This document shows positions 9,876 through 19,856 of a stretch of DNA of 64,000 nucleotides, piece by piece. Source of the stretch: Propionivibrio dicarboxylicus (GTDB lineage Bacteria > Pseudomonadota > Gammaproteobacteria > Burkholderiales > Rhodocyclaceae); assembly GCF_900099695.1 (NCBI RefSeq), contig NZ_FNCY01000001.1:434001-498000 (forward strand), given 5' to 3'. A program made the translations under genes and the position numbers. The stretch's first letter is position 1. Each line of letters starts with the position of its first letter. The notes under the pieces are model-generated. The model searched no databases. It was not told the DNA's origin and saw nothing but the letters and a program-made list of their open reading frames with translations.

Positions 9876-10610
9876 ATGACCCAAAACACCCATTTCGGCT
9901 ACGAACAAGTCGCTGAAGCCGAGAAAGCCGGGCGCGTCGCCCAGGTTTTCGACTCGGTTGCCAACCGCTACGACATCATGAACGACCTGATGTCGGGCGG
10001 CCTGCACCGGCTCTGGAAGACGTTCACGATCGACCGCAGCGGCGTGCGCGAAGGTTCGCGCGTGCTCGACGTGGCCGGCGGCACCGGCGATCTTTCGCTG
10101 GCCTTCGCGCGCAAAGTCGGCAAGACCGGCCAGGTCTGGCTCACCGACATCAACAACGCCATGCTCACGCATGGCCGCGACCGGCTGTGCGACAAGGGCG
10201 TCATGCTGCCCGTGGCGCAATGCGACGCCGAGAAGCTGCCATTTCCGAGCAACTACTTCGATTGCGTCACCGTCGCTTTCGGGCTGCGCAACATGACGCA
10301 CAAAGACCGCGCCCTCGCCGAGATGTATCGCGTACTGCGCCCGGGCGGCCGTCTGCTGGTGCTGGAGTTCTCGCGCGTCTGGAAACCGCTGGCACCCGCC
10401 TACGACTTCTATTCGTTCAAGGTCATCCCGCGCATCGGCAAATGGGTCACCGAGGACGAGGACAGCTACCGCTATCTTGCCGAATCGATTCGCATGCACC
10501 CCGACCAAGACACGCTGAAATCAATGATGGAAGCGGCCGGTCTTGAAAAAGTCGACTATTTCAACCTGACCCTGGGCGTCGTCGCCCTCCACCGTGGTTT
10601 CAAATTCTAA
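9876..10610 (+). CDS. ubiE: Ubiquinone/menaquinone C-methyltransferase UbiE
   Basis: A 244-residue SAM-dependent class I methyltransferase that C-methylates the ring during ubiquinone (and, where present, menaquinone) synthesis. UbiE signatures are visible: [24 protein letters not shown] near the start, SAM motif [13 protein letters not shown], and the [12 protein letters not shown] block. The C-terminal [11 protein letters not shown] is typical. The ATG and length match the family (E. coli 251 residues). It heads a group with the Tim44-domain gene and ubiJ. Confidence 0.96.
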   Translation: MTQNTHFGYEQVAEAEKAGRVAQVFDSVANRYDIMNDLMSGGLHRLWKTFTIDRSGVREGSRVLDVAGGTGDLSLAFARKVGKTGQVWLTDINNAMLTHGRDRLCDKGVMLPVAQCDAEKLPFPSNYFDCVTVAFGLRNMTHKDRALAEMYRVLRPGGRLLVLEFSRVWKPLAPAYDFYSFKVIPRIGKWVTEDEDSYRYLAESIRMHPDQDTLKSMMEAAGLEKVDYFNLTLGVVALHRGFKF

Positions 10611-10622
10611 GAGGAGAAACCT

Positions 10623-11486
10623 ATGAAGAAGTTTTTCGCAATCTTGTTCGTCGCAGTTGCCGCCCTCAGTATGAGCGTCGGCGACGCCGAAGCGGCCCGT
10701 CTTGGTGGCGGTCGCTCGATCGGAATGCAACGACAGGCCGTCACGCCGCGCCCCGTCTCCCCGACGCAGCAAGCCGCGCCGGCACCGGTGTCGCCGGCGC
10801 CAACGGCAGCCCCGGCGCCTGCCGCACAACCGAAGCGCAGCTGGCTCGGCCCGATCGCTGGCCTGGCCGCCGGCCTCGGCCTCGGTGCCTTGCTCTCGCA
10901 CTTCGGCCTCGGCGCCGGCTTTGCCAACTTCCTGATGATGGCGCTGCTCGCCATGGCGGCGGTCTTCGTCTTCAAGCTGCTGTTCCGGCGCAATGCGCAA
11001 CCGGCATCGGAACCCCTGCAATATGCCGGGATGGGCAACGGTGGCCCGGTGCCGTCCGAAGCACCTCCCGCCGGAGTCGCGACCAGTGGCGCCGCTACCC
11101 CGGTTTCGCGTATCCCGGAAGGTTTTGACGTCGACGGCTTCCTGCGTGTCGCCAAGCTCAACTTCGTCCGTCTGCAAGCCGCCAACGATGCGAAGAACAT
11201 TGACGACATTCGCGAATTCGTCGCGCCGGAGATCTACGCCGGAATCAAGCTTGAGATGGACGAGCGTGGCAGCGCACCGCAACAGACCGATGTCGTGACG
11301 CTCAACGCCGAACTGCTCGAAGTCGTCACCGAAGGCCACCAGCATATCGCCAGCGTCCGCTTCACCGGCATGATCCGCGAGTCCACCAACGCCGCGGCAG
11401 CCCCCTTCGACGAGATCTGGAACCTGAGCAAATCGGTCGACGGCAGCCGCGGCTGGGTCGTCGCCGGTATTCAACAACTCGCCTGA
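10623..11486 (+). CDS. Tim44-like domain membrane protein
   Basis: A 287-residue protein. The N-terminus is a signal peptide or anchor (FFAILFVAVAALSMSVGDAEA). An Ala/Pro-rich linker follows, then two glycine-rich hydrophobic segments (about 75-120: IAGLAAGLGLGALLSHFG and FLMMALLAMAAVFVFKLLF), and a C-terminal Tim44-like domain (from about 165: EGFDVDGFLRVAKLNFVRLQ through IWNLSKSVDGSRGW). A good AGGAG-type ribosome binding site precedes the ATG. The place between ubiE and ubiJ is conserved in betaproteobacteria, suggesting a role near the ubiquinone machinery or membrane, but no function is established. Confidence 0.85.
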   Translation: MKKFFAILFVAVAALSMSVGDAEAARLGGGRSIGMQRQAVTPRPVSPTQQAAPAPVSPAPTAAPAPAAQPKRSWLGPIAGLAAGLGLGALLSHFGLGAGFANFLMMALLAMAAVFVFKLLFRRNAQPASEPLQYAGMGNGGPVPSEAPPAGVATSGAATPVSRIPEGFDVDGFLRVAKLNFVRLQAANDAKNIDDIREFVAPEIYAGIKLEMDERGSAPQQTDVVTLNAELLEVVTEGHQHIASVRFTGMIRESTNAAAAPFDEIWNLSKSVDGSRGWVVAGIQQLA

Positions 11487-11489
11487 CCG

Positions 11490-12071
11490 ATGCTGATTCG
11501 CACCGCCCTCGGCTTCGCCAACCATCTGCTCGCTGGCGAAGCCTGGGCGCGCAAACGACTTCAACCCTTCGCCGGCCAAGGGCTCCGCCTCATCTGCGGC
11601 CCGGTCACCGCGAATCTGGTCATCCGTCCGGACGGTACTTTGACGGAGGCCGACACCAGCAACGTCCCGGCCGTCGAACTCATCCTCCCGCCCGAAGCGC
11701 TGTGGCAATCAGGCGGTGACCGCGAGGCGCTGATCGCTGCCACCCGCCTCAACGGGGCCGCGGATCTGGCTGAGACCATTGGTTTTGTCCTGCGCCATTT
11801 GCGCTGGGAAATCGAGGACGATCTGGCGCCGGTCCTCGGCGACGTGGCAGCACGGCGACTGGCCAAGGGCGCAGCCCGCTTCATCGCGTGGCATCAGCGA
11901 CAAGCGCAGGCGTTCGCGCAAAACCTCGCCGAATACTTTTCGCTAGAGAAGCCGCTGATCGTGCAACGCTTCGAATTCGCCGCATTCGCGCGCGATGTCG
12001 GCCAAGTTGCCGATGCCACCGAACGCCTCAACCGACGTGTCGAATCGCTGACAGCGCGCCGCAATCCTTAG
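11490..12071 (+). CDS. ubiJ: Ubiquinone biosynthesis accessory factor UbiJ (SCP2 domain)
   Basis: A 193-residue protein with an N-terminal sterol-carrier SCP2 domain and the UbiJ C-terminal helical region (DVAARRLAKGAARFIAWHQRQ, then DATERLNRRVESLTARR). UbiJ binds the hydrophobic polyprenyl intermediates and organises the soluble Ubi complex in aerobic ubiquinone synthesis. It starts 3 bases after the Tim44-domain gene, implying cotranscription. Its usual downstream partner ubiB is absent here and is found instead at the right edge of the window. Confidence 0.92.
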   Translation: MLIRTALGFANHLLAGEAWARKRLQPFAGQGLRLICGPVTANLVIRPDGTLTEADTSNVPAVELILPPEALWQSGGDREALIAATRLNGAADLAETIGFVLRHLRWEIEDDLAPVLGDVAARRLAKGAARFIAWHQRQAQAFAQNLAEYFSLEKPLIVQRFEFAAFARDVGQVADATERLNRRVESLTARRNP

Positions 12072-12164
12072 GCGATACCAACGCCATCGGCGCTGTCATC
12101 CTGCTTCAATAAATCCGTCATCCGCAGACGCTAACCTGAGACCGTTCCAACTCAGGAGTCCGTC

Positions 12165-12392
12165 ATGCGCCAACGCCGCCCGAACCTCAATGCCTCGGTC
12201 GAAAAATTCACGCAGGCACTGCTCGCCTACCACTCCGCCACGGCTCAGATGCACGGGTCACTGGCCCGACTGATCGCCCATCAACGCGATTTTTCGATCG
12301 CGTTGCGCGAGATCGTCGTCAGCACCGCACCGGCGATGTCGCACCGGACAGGTCGGACGTGCCCGAATTGCGTCAGCCCGGCAACGGACTGA
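12165..12392 (+). CDS. Small hypothetical protein (75 residues)
   Basis: A 75-codon frame with a strong Shine-Dalgarno (CAGGAG, 8 bases before the ATG) and an amphipathic middle section (SVEKFTQALLAYHSATAQMH, LARLIAHQRDFSIALREIV) that looks helical. It ends with a CPNC pair near the C-terminus. I recognise no family. It occupies the place where ubiB would be expected after ubiJ and is convergent with priA. The ribosome binding site argues for a real gene. Confidence 0.55.
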   Translation: MRQRRPNLNASVEKFTQALLAYHSATAQMHGSLARLIAHQRDFSIALREIVVSTAPAMSHRTGRTCPNCVSPATD

Positions 12393-12409
12393 CACGCTAC
12401 GGCAGTCGC

Positions 12410-14416
12410 TCAGAATTCGTAGGGGTCAACCTCAAGATGCCAACGCAGACGGGATGGCGCCTTGATCGCCGCAAGATGGTCGCGCCAGGCAGTAAGAAAG
12501 ACCTGCAGGGCGCGCCGCGACGGCGATTCGATCAGTAATTGCGCGCGTTCCATGTTCGCCCGCCGGGCAAGCCGCATCGGCACCGGATCGTAGAGCATCA
12601 CTTCAGGATGCTCTGCGGCACCGTCCCAGGCGAGCGCCGAAGCGAGATAGGCGATCGCATCGGCCATCTGCGGCGCCTCGGCGCGCAGCATCGCCTGAAA
12701 GGTGTAGGGCGGAAAGCCGGCCTGTTCGCGCTCCTTCAGCTGCGCATTGGCGAACGCCGCATAATCATGGCGGACCAGTGCAGCATAGAGCGGATGCTCG
12801 GGATATTGCGTCTGGATCAGCACCTCACCCGGTAATTCCGCCCGTCCCGCCCGTCCCGCCACCTGCATGAGTTGCGCGAATAAGCGTTCGGGCGCCCGCC
12901 AGTCGGCGGCAAACAGCGCCGCATCAGCGCCGAGTACGCCCACCAACGTGAGCTTGGGAAAATCATGTCCCTTGGCCAGCATCTGCGTGCCGACCAGAAT
13001 GTCTACCTCATCCCCGCGAATGCGCTCGACCAGCGCTTCCCATTGCTTGCGACTCTTTGCCGAATCCCGATCGACGCGCAGGATACGCGCATACGGGAAG
13101 CGTTCGCTAAGCACTTCCTCCAGGCGTTGCGTTCCCCGCCCGAAAGGCAGGATGTCCTGATTGCCACAGGTCGGACAAGCCTTCGGCACACGAATCTCAA
13201 AACCGCAGTGATGGCAGCGCAAACGTCCGTCGGCGAGATGCAGGACAAGATTGGCGGCGCAGCGGCGACAATGCGAAATCCAGCCGCAGGCGGTACAGGT
13301 CAGTACGGGCGCATAGCCACGGCGATTGAGGAACACCAGACTCTGCTCGCGTCGCGCCAGGCGCTCGCTGATCGCTTTGAGCAGTCGGTCACTCAACCCG
13401 TCCTGCAACTTCTCAAGACGCGTATCGACGCGTTGGACCGCCGGCAAGCGGGCGCTCTGCACCGCGCGTTCGGTCAGGCTGATAAGCCGGTAGCGCGCCG
13501 GGGTGCGGGTGTCAGTGGCATTGGCCCAACTTTCCAGCGAAGGTGTAGCGGAGCCGAGAACGATCGGAATATCCCGGTCGCGGGCACGAAACACGGCCAC
13601 GTCGCGCGCTGAATAACGCATGCCGTCCTGTTGCTTGAACGAGGCGTCGTGCTCCTCATCGACCACGATCAGCCCAAGTTCGGGCATCGGGGTGAAGACA
13701 GCCAGGCGGGTGCCAAGGACAATGCGCGCACTGCCTTCGAAGGCGGCACGCCAATGCCGCGTGCGCGCCGCTTCGGTCAGTTCGCTGTGCAAACTGACCA
13801 GTTGGGCATCGGGGAAGCGGGCAGAGACACGCGCTTCGAGTTGCGGCGTTAGATTGATTTCGGGCACCATCAACAGGACCTGGCGCCCCGCAGCCAGCAC
13901 GCGTTCGACGAGCCGCAGATAGACTTCGGTCTTGCCGCTGCCGGTAACGCCGTGCAAGAGATACGCACTGAACCCCGGATCAGCGGAGATTGCCGCCAAG
14001 GCGGCTGCCTGTTCGTCGGTCAGCGCCGGCGGTGTAGTCGTCTCAACGGCAGACGCTGTCCGACGCGGCGTGCGCGCCTTCGGCGGATCGATCCGGCGCA
14101 AGCCGGCGGGCAAGGTCGACAGCATGACTTCCCCGAGCGGCACCTGATAGTAGCGCGCACAGAACTGGCACAGCTGAAACCAATCCGGCGGCAACGGTGG
14201 GGTATCGCGCAGGACCTCTTCGAGCGCCTTGAGTTGCGAGTCGCCGACATCACTGGCGGCAGGCAGATCCACAACGATGCCGATCCGCGACTTGAGTCCA
14301 AAAGGAACACGTACGCGCACGCCGACATCGGCCGCCGTCAGCGAAACGCCCTCCGGAACGCGGTAGTCGAAACACCGATCCAGCGGAACATCAAGGGCGA
14401 CTCGGACAAGCTGCAT
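12410..14416 (-). CDS. priA: Primosomal protein N', replication restart helicase
   Basis: A 668-residue DEAH-type helicase that reloads the replisome at stalled forks. Walker A is HGVTGSGKTE near residue 145 and the DEEH box is in VVDEEHDASFK. The zinc-binding insert carries the paired cysteines CTACGWISHCRRC and CHHCGFEIRVPKACPTC. The PriA N-terminal DNA-binding domain begins QLVRVALDVPLDRCFDYRVP. The frame is open 23 codons further upstream, but the ATG at 14416 fits the family start. hemE lies upstream on the same strand across a 302-base gap. Confidence 0.96.
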   Translation of the reverse strand: MQLVRVALDVPLDRCFDYRVPEGVSLTAADVGVRVRVPFGLKSRIGIVVDLPAASDVGDSQLKALEEVLRDTPPLPPDWFQLCQFCARYYQVPLGEVMLSTLPAGLRRIDPPKARTPRRTASAVETTTPPALTDEQAAALAAISADPGFSAYLLHGVTGSGKTEVYLRLVERVLAAGRQVLLMVPEINLTPQLEARVSARFPDAQLVSLHSELTEAARTRHWRAAFEGSARIVLGTRLAVFTPMPELGLIVVDEEHDASFKQQDGMRYSARDVAVFRARDRDIPIVLGSATPSLESWANATDTRTPARYRLISLTERAVQSARLPAVQRVDTRLEKLQDGLSDRLLKAISERLARREQSLVFLNRRGYAPVLTCTACGWISHCRRCAANLVLHLADGRLRCHHCGFEIRVPKACPTCGNQDILPFGRGTQRLEEVLSERFPYARILRVDRDSAKSRKQWEALVERIRGDEVDILVGTQMLAKGHDFPKLTLVGVLGADAALFAADWRAPERLFAQLMQVAGRAGRAELPGEVLIQTQYPEHPLYAALVRHDYAAFANAQLKEREQAGFPPYTFQAMLRAEAPQMADAIAYLASALAWDGAAEHPEVMLYDPVPMRLARRANMERAQLLIESPSRRALQVFLTAWRDHLAAIKAPSRLRWHLEVDPYEF

Positions 14417-14718
14417 GCGTTTTCTCGGGAGCGGCCACTTGCCGCGTTTTCCTCGTACAAAATCTTCAAAGCCGGCGTAAACCACTCACCGGATTGGCAT
14501 TTCTGGTTGTGCACAACATCTGTGGAAAACTCTGTGGGTTGTTTCAGGAAAACCGCCCGAGATCCTTATTGCACAAGGGTTTCATGGCCGCGACTCCTTG
14601 CGGACAAAAACAAAAAACAACATAAAATCAGCACGTTACAAACAAGCCTCTGATATAGAAAGAACTTGCTCGCGGACGCTGACATGCGCCCCATCTCTGT
14701 GCATAAATCGGAGCGTAC
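14417..14718. other. AT-rich priA-hemE intergenic region with DnaA-box-like motifs
   Basis: A gap of about 300 bases that holds the 3' flank of hemE and probably the priA promoter. It is visibly richer in A and T than its neighbours and contains one perfect DnaA box in reverse orientation (TGTGCATAA, 14698-14706), the palindrome TTGTGCACAA (about 14509-14518) and the imperfect TGTGGAAAA shortly after it. I see no gene, tRNA or clear intrinsic terminator in it. Confidence 0.5.
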
Positions 14719-15783
<1,065 letters not shown>

Positions 15784-15843
15784 CGCAGGTCGGCCCAATC
15801 ACGAAAAATGGCTCATATCAGAAAGCACGGGAACATCCGCGCT

Positions 15844-17106
15844 TCATTGTTCGGCGTCTTCGCCCCGTCGTCCCAGCGTCAGCCCCAGTTGCTTCAGCTT
15901 GCGGTAGAGATGCGTGCGTTCAAGCCCGGTACGCTCGGCCACCCGCGTCATGTTGCCGCGCTCAAGCCTGAGGTGATGCTCGAAGTAGAGACGTTCGAAC
16001 GCTTCACGCGCTTCCCGCAATGGCTGATCGAACAAGGGCAGGGCAGGCGGCGGTGTGGCCGTGTCGGGCTGGTCGCGACGCAACAGGTTGTCGACGTCCT
16101 CCTGTCCGATTTCCTCATCAAGCGCCGCCAGCGCCAGATTTTTCACTGCGGCCAGCAACTCGACCCATTCACCCTGCCAGCGATGCAAGCGCAGGGCATT
16201 GAGGGCACTGCTCGAAAAACTGCGCGCCGGCACCTCATTGCGCTCGACCAGATGAGCAAGCACCAAGGTTGCGATTTCAGGGACGTCGTCGGCATGTCCG
16301 GAAATGAGCGGCAGGGCCACCCACACCTCGCCGAGCCGGGCCACCAAAGCCGGATCCCAGCCCGTCTCGACCAGCGTCGATAACGGCCGCGAGGTCGCTG
16401 CGATCAGTTGCACATGGTATTTTTCCAGGCGCTCCAGGGCGAAACTCAGATTCTTCTGCTGCAGCTTGCCGAGCAAGGCAAGATCGGACACGAACAGAAT
16501 GCCGCCCGCCGAATTTTCCAGCATCTCCTGAGTCAGCGGCGCGCTCGACACCGAAAGATCGAGCCAGGGCGTCTTCGGTGTGTGCAGTGTCCGGGCACAA
16601 ATCTCGGCGATGTTGCCCGACGCGCTTTTCAGCAGCAGCACCGAAGTCTTGGCGGCGGCCTGTTCCAGCCGCTTCTTGAGATCCTTCAGCAGCGGTGAGC
16701 GCGAAAACGCATCGAGAGTCAGCGGCGGCTTGTGCGGCGAGACGTCGTGTTTGAGCGCTTTCTTGACGGTCGCCAGAAGTTTCTGCAAGGCGATCGGCTT
16801 TTCGAGGAAATCGACGGCGCCAACGCGCGTCGCCTCGACGGCCGAATCGATCGTGCCATGACCTGACATCATCACCACCGGCATCGTCAGCAGCCCGGCA
16901 GCAGACCATTCCTTCAACAGGGAAATGCCATCAGTATCGGGCATCCAGATGTCGAGCAAGACAAGGTCGGGCCGCTTTTCCGCCCGCGACCGACGTGCCG
17001 CGGCAGCGTTCTCGGCCAACATGACGCTATGCCCCTCATCGGCAAGAATCTCCGAGAGTAGCTCGCGAATGCCCATTTCGTCATCGACGACCAATATTTG
17101 CGCCAT
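15844..17106 (-). CDS. ntrX: NtrX-family response regulator with degenerate AAA+ domain
   Basis: A 420-residue protein in three parts. The receiver (1-120) has D52 as phospho-acceptor (LLDIWMPDTDG) and K103 in LEKPI. The middle (about 130-350) is where a sigma-54 AAA+ domain belongs, but the Walker A site reads LLLKSASGNIAEIC (no GxxxxGK), Walker B reads GGILFVSDL without the DE pair, and the GAFTGA sigma-54 contact loop is absent. The Fis-type helix-turn-helix (about 383-407, NMTRVAERTGLERTHLYRKL) is intact. It sits 3 bases after ntrY. It probably binds DNA in response to NtrY but cannot remodel sigma-54 holoenzyme. Confidence 0.88.
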   Translation of the reverse strand: MAQILVVDDEMGIRELLSEILADEGHSVMLAENAAAARRSRAEKRPDLVLLDIWMPDTDGISLLKEWSAAGLLTMPVVMMSGHGTIDSAVEATRVGAVDFLEKPIALQKLLATVKKALKHDVSPHKPPLTLDAFSRSPLLKDLKKRLEQAAAKTSVLLLKSASGNIAEICARTLHTPKTPWLDLSVSSAPLTQEMLENSAGGILFVSDLALLGKLQQKNLSFALERLEKYHVQLIAATSRPLSTLVETGWDPALVARLGEVWVALPLISGHADDVPEIATLVLAHLVERNEVPARSFSSSALNALRLHRWQGEWVELLAAVKNLALAALDEEIGQEDVDNLLRRDQPDTATPPPALPLFDQPLREAREAFERLYFEHHLRLERGNMTRVAERTGLERTHLYRKLKQLGLTLGRRGEDAEQ

Positions 17107-17109
17107 AGT

Positions 17110-19263
17110 TCAATTCTCTGCAATTTGCATCATGTTTTCTTCTGACGTCTCCGGCGACGGCGCCTGCGGCAACCGGATCGACACTTCCGCTCCCGTCGGT
17201 TGACGATTGCTGATCCTGATTTGGCCATCGTGCTCGTCAACAATCTTCTTGACGATCGCCAAGCCTAAACCGGTCCCCCGAGCCTTCGTCGTGACATACG
17301 GTTCGAAAACGCGCGCCATTATCTCCGGTGGGAAGCCGGTTCCGCAATCATTTACTGTCATTTCGACCATGCCGTCGTTCTTGCGGGTTAGTACACCGAT
17401 TTCCTGATGCTCCCGGTTTTCCTGAGCATCTTCGGCATTTCTCAACAAGTTATGGATAATCTGACGCAGTTGCGACGCGTCGCCAAACACCGGCGGCAGA
17501 TCACTATCCAGCGACAGGGTGATATGCGCCGAAGACGTCTCGTACAAGCCGAGAACTTCGCGAATCAGTGCGTTGAGGTCGAGCGCCTTGCGTTCCGGCG
17601 GCGGCAGACGGGCATAGTCGGAAAACTCATTGACCATGCGCTTCATTGCTTGAACCTGATTGATGATGGTTTGCGTGGACCGGTTGAACATCTCGGCATC
17701 GCCGCTCTGCAGTTTTCCTGCGAGCTTCAGCTGCAAGCGTTCTGCCGACAGCTGGATCGGTGTTAACGGATTTTTGATTTCATGCGCCAGTCGCCGCGCC
17801 ACTTCGCCCCAGGCTGCGCTACGTTGTGCCGCAACAAGACGCGTCACGTCGTCGAAAACAACGACGAAACCGCCATAGCTGTCCTCCGGCAATTGCGTAC
17901 CGCGCAAGTGCAGAATTTGCGGCATGCCCGCAGGACGATTCAATTCAATCTGCGTCTGCCATTCCTTACGGCCGTGCGCAGAAAACGCTTCATGAATCGC
18001 CTGGCCCAGCACTTGCTGACGAGGCCAGGTATCGACCGGCGCTCCGAACAAGTCATCCAGGCTGTCGTCAAGAATTGTCTGCGCGCCCTGGTTGGCGGTG
18101 CGCAACAGGAAATTGGCGTCGAAGACGAGAACCCCCGCCGAAAGATTGGCGAGAATCGACTCGAGGTAGGAGCGCGCCGATTCAACCTCGATACGATGGC
18201 GCTCGGTGTCCCGTCGCGCCTCATTCAACTGCCGCGTCATCTGGTTGAACGACTGGGTGAGCACGCCCAGTTCATCGCGGCTGTAGATCGCCTGGCGCGG
18301 CGTGAAGTCGCCGGAAGCTACCGCTTGCGTCCCTTCGGCCAGGATCGACAGCGGCGCCGAAAGACGTCGTGCCAGAAAGAACGCGGTAGCGATCGCCGTG
18401 AATAAAGCGAGCAGCACCGTCAGCGTCAGCGTCATCGCATAAATGCGCGTCAAGCCCTCGCGGCCGAGTGACAGTTCCTGGTAATCGCGATAAACCTCCT
18501 GCACCCGTTCGGCATTGGCGGCCAAACCGGAAGGCACTGCCTGGGTCAGTTGCAGAATACGCGTCTCGGCTCCAAACACCGACGGCATGACAGGAACATA
18601 GGCGCGCAGGATCAGCTCGTCACCGTTGGACGCATCGATCTCACTGTAAGTGCGTCCGGCACGAATGCGGGCAATCAGCTCGATCGCCGGCTGGACGGGA
18701 GGCGGCGCCGACAGTTCGCTGGTCGCCGTCGCCAGTAGTTGTCCGTTCGAGGCATAGAGCGCGGCCGATTGAACTGCGACCTGATCGCGCAATCGGCCAA
18801 GCACCAGGCGCGGCTGCGGATCGGTCGTTTCGCCGAGCTCGATCGCCATGTTCTTGCCCTTTTCGGTCAGATCGGCGCGCAAGGAATCGAGCGCTTCCCG
18901 CCCGAGGTTGAGGCCGGATTCGAGGGCTTTTTCAACGCGCACGTCAAACCAGGTTTCGATACTCTTGGTGACGAACTGAACGGACACGCCATAAATCAGC
19001 ACACCGGGAAGAACAGCCATCATGCCGAACATGATCATCAGACGCAGCTTGAGTCTTGATCCGAACACACGGGCATGATGCTCTTGCCAGAGATCGCGCA
19101 CCTGCCAGACGATCAGTACGAAGAGCGACAGCGCGACAACTGCATTGAGGCCAAGAAGCCAGGGATAATGCCGGGCGAACAGGGCGGTATTGGCGCTGGC
19201 CGAGGCCAGGAGGAACAGCAGGATACTGCCGAGCGATGCGGCAATAATGATCAACAGTTTCAC
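17110..19263 (-). CDS. ntrY: NtrY-family membrane sensor histidine kinase
   Basis: About 717 residues when started at the GTG at 19263. Transmembrane segments lie at the N-terminus, with an extracytoplasmic stretch and another segment near 290. A HAMP domain follows (LSAPLSILAEGTQAVASGDF), then a PAS domain, the phospho-His site LAHEIKNPLTPIQ, and an HATPase with DCGTGFP and GTGLGLAIVKKI. The GTG overlaps the upstream gene's TGA (GTGA), a classic coupling arrangement that supports this start over the longer frame. With NtrX it forms a two-component pair linked in other bacteria to nitrogen and redox control. Confidence 0.92.
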   Translation of the reverse strand: MKLLIIIAASLGSILLFLLASASANTALFARHYPWLLGLNAVVALSLFVLIVWQVRDLWQEHHARVFGSRLKLRLMIMFGMMAVLPGVLIYGVSVQFVTKSIETWFDVRVEKALESGLNLGREALDSLRADLTEKGKNMAIELGETTDPQPRLVLGRLRDQVAVQSAALYASNGQLLATATSELSAPPPVQPAIELIARIRAGRTYSEIDASNGDELILRAYVPVMPSVFGAETRILQLTQAVPSGLAANAERVQEVYRDYQELSLGREGLTRIYAMTLTLTVLLALFTAIATAFFLARRLSAPLSILAEGTQAVASGDFTPRQAIYSRDELGVLTQSFNQMTRQLNEARRDTERHRIEVESARSYLESILANLSAGVLVFDANFLLRTANQGAQTILDDSLDDLFGAPVDTWPRQQVLGQAIHEAFSAHGRKEWQTQIELNRPAGMPQILHLRGTQLPEDSYGGFVVVFDDVTRLVAAQRSAAWGEVARRLAHEIKNPLTPIQLSAERLQLKLAGKLQSGDAEMFNRSTQTIINQVQAMKRMVNEFSDYARLPPPERKALDLNALIREVLGLYETSSAHITLSLDSDLPPVFGDASQLRQIIHNLLRNAEDAQENREHQEIGVLTRKNDGMVEMTVNDCGTGFPPEIMARVFEPYVTTKARGTGLGLAIVKKIVDEHDGQIRISNRQPTGAEVSIRLPQAPSPETSEENMMQIAEN

Positions 19264-19856
19264 TTCGCGTCTCCCGCAAGCGACGCAAGTTCGGCCGGCA
19301 TGAAGCCCCAGCGGACCCAGTCGGAATTGAGACTCCAATCGCGACTTGACAGTGCACTCACCTGGAATGTCTTCGGCATTTGCGAAAGATCCAACCGCAT
19401 GCGCACGGCTGCCTGATATGCCTTGTCACTACGAACCTCTCCCTTGTCTATGACAGGCCAATAGCGCACCCGGGCCATGACACGGAGCGCCTCATCGAGC
19501 GTGGCGTAGCCTTGATGCAGTGACCCGGTCGAAAGCCGGTACTGACGGGTCAATGCGTGGTAGGACAACTGGATCGTGCGGTTGCGACGAAGGACCACTT
19601 CGTCGAACCAGTACCAACGCGAGCGCGTGAGTTCGAAATCGATGACGAAATAGAGCACAACCCCTTTGCTGATGACCTCTTCAAGGCGCGTGTTGAAATT
19701 GATGTTGAAATCGGCCGACAAGGCATAACCGTCATCGGTCAATTCCAATTGTGGGTTGCGCAGGCTGATATCCGCCGCCTGCGCGACGCCGAAGCAGAGC
19801 AACCATGCACAGAAGGCTGCGACGAATGCGCTAAGCGATCTTTTCCAGCACCGCAT
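19260..19856 (-). CDS. DUF4390 secreted protein upstream of ntrY
   Basis: A 198-residue protein with a signal peptide (SLSAFVAAFCAWLLCFGVAQA, cleavage expected after AQA). The mature domain matches the DUF4390 pattern: DISLRNPQLELTDDGYALSADF, FELTRSRWYWFDEVVLRR, and YATLDEALRVMARVRYWPV. It is periplasmic, with function unknown. The ATG at 19856 lies inside the last codons of rsmB (26-base overlap), and its stop overlaps the ntrY start. Its conserved place in front of ntrY in betaproteobacteria suggests it supplies or modulates the sensor's signal, which is inference. Confidence 0.85.
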   Translation of the reverse strand: MRCWKRSLSAFVAAFCAWLLCFGVAQAADISLRNPQLELTDDGYALSADFNINFNTRLEEVISKGVVLYFVIDFELTRSRWYWFDEVVLRRNRTIQLSYHALTRQYRLSTGSLHQGYATLDEALRVMARVRYWPVIDKGEVRSDKAYQAAVRMRLDLSQMPKTFQVSALSSRDWSLNSDWVRWGFMPAELASLAGDAK

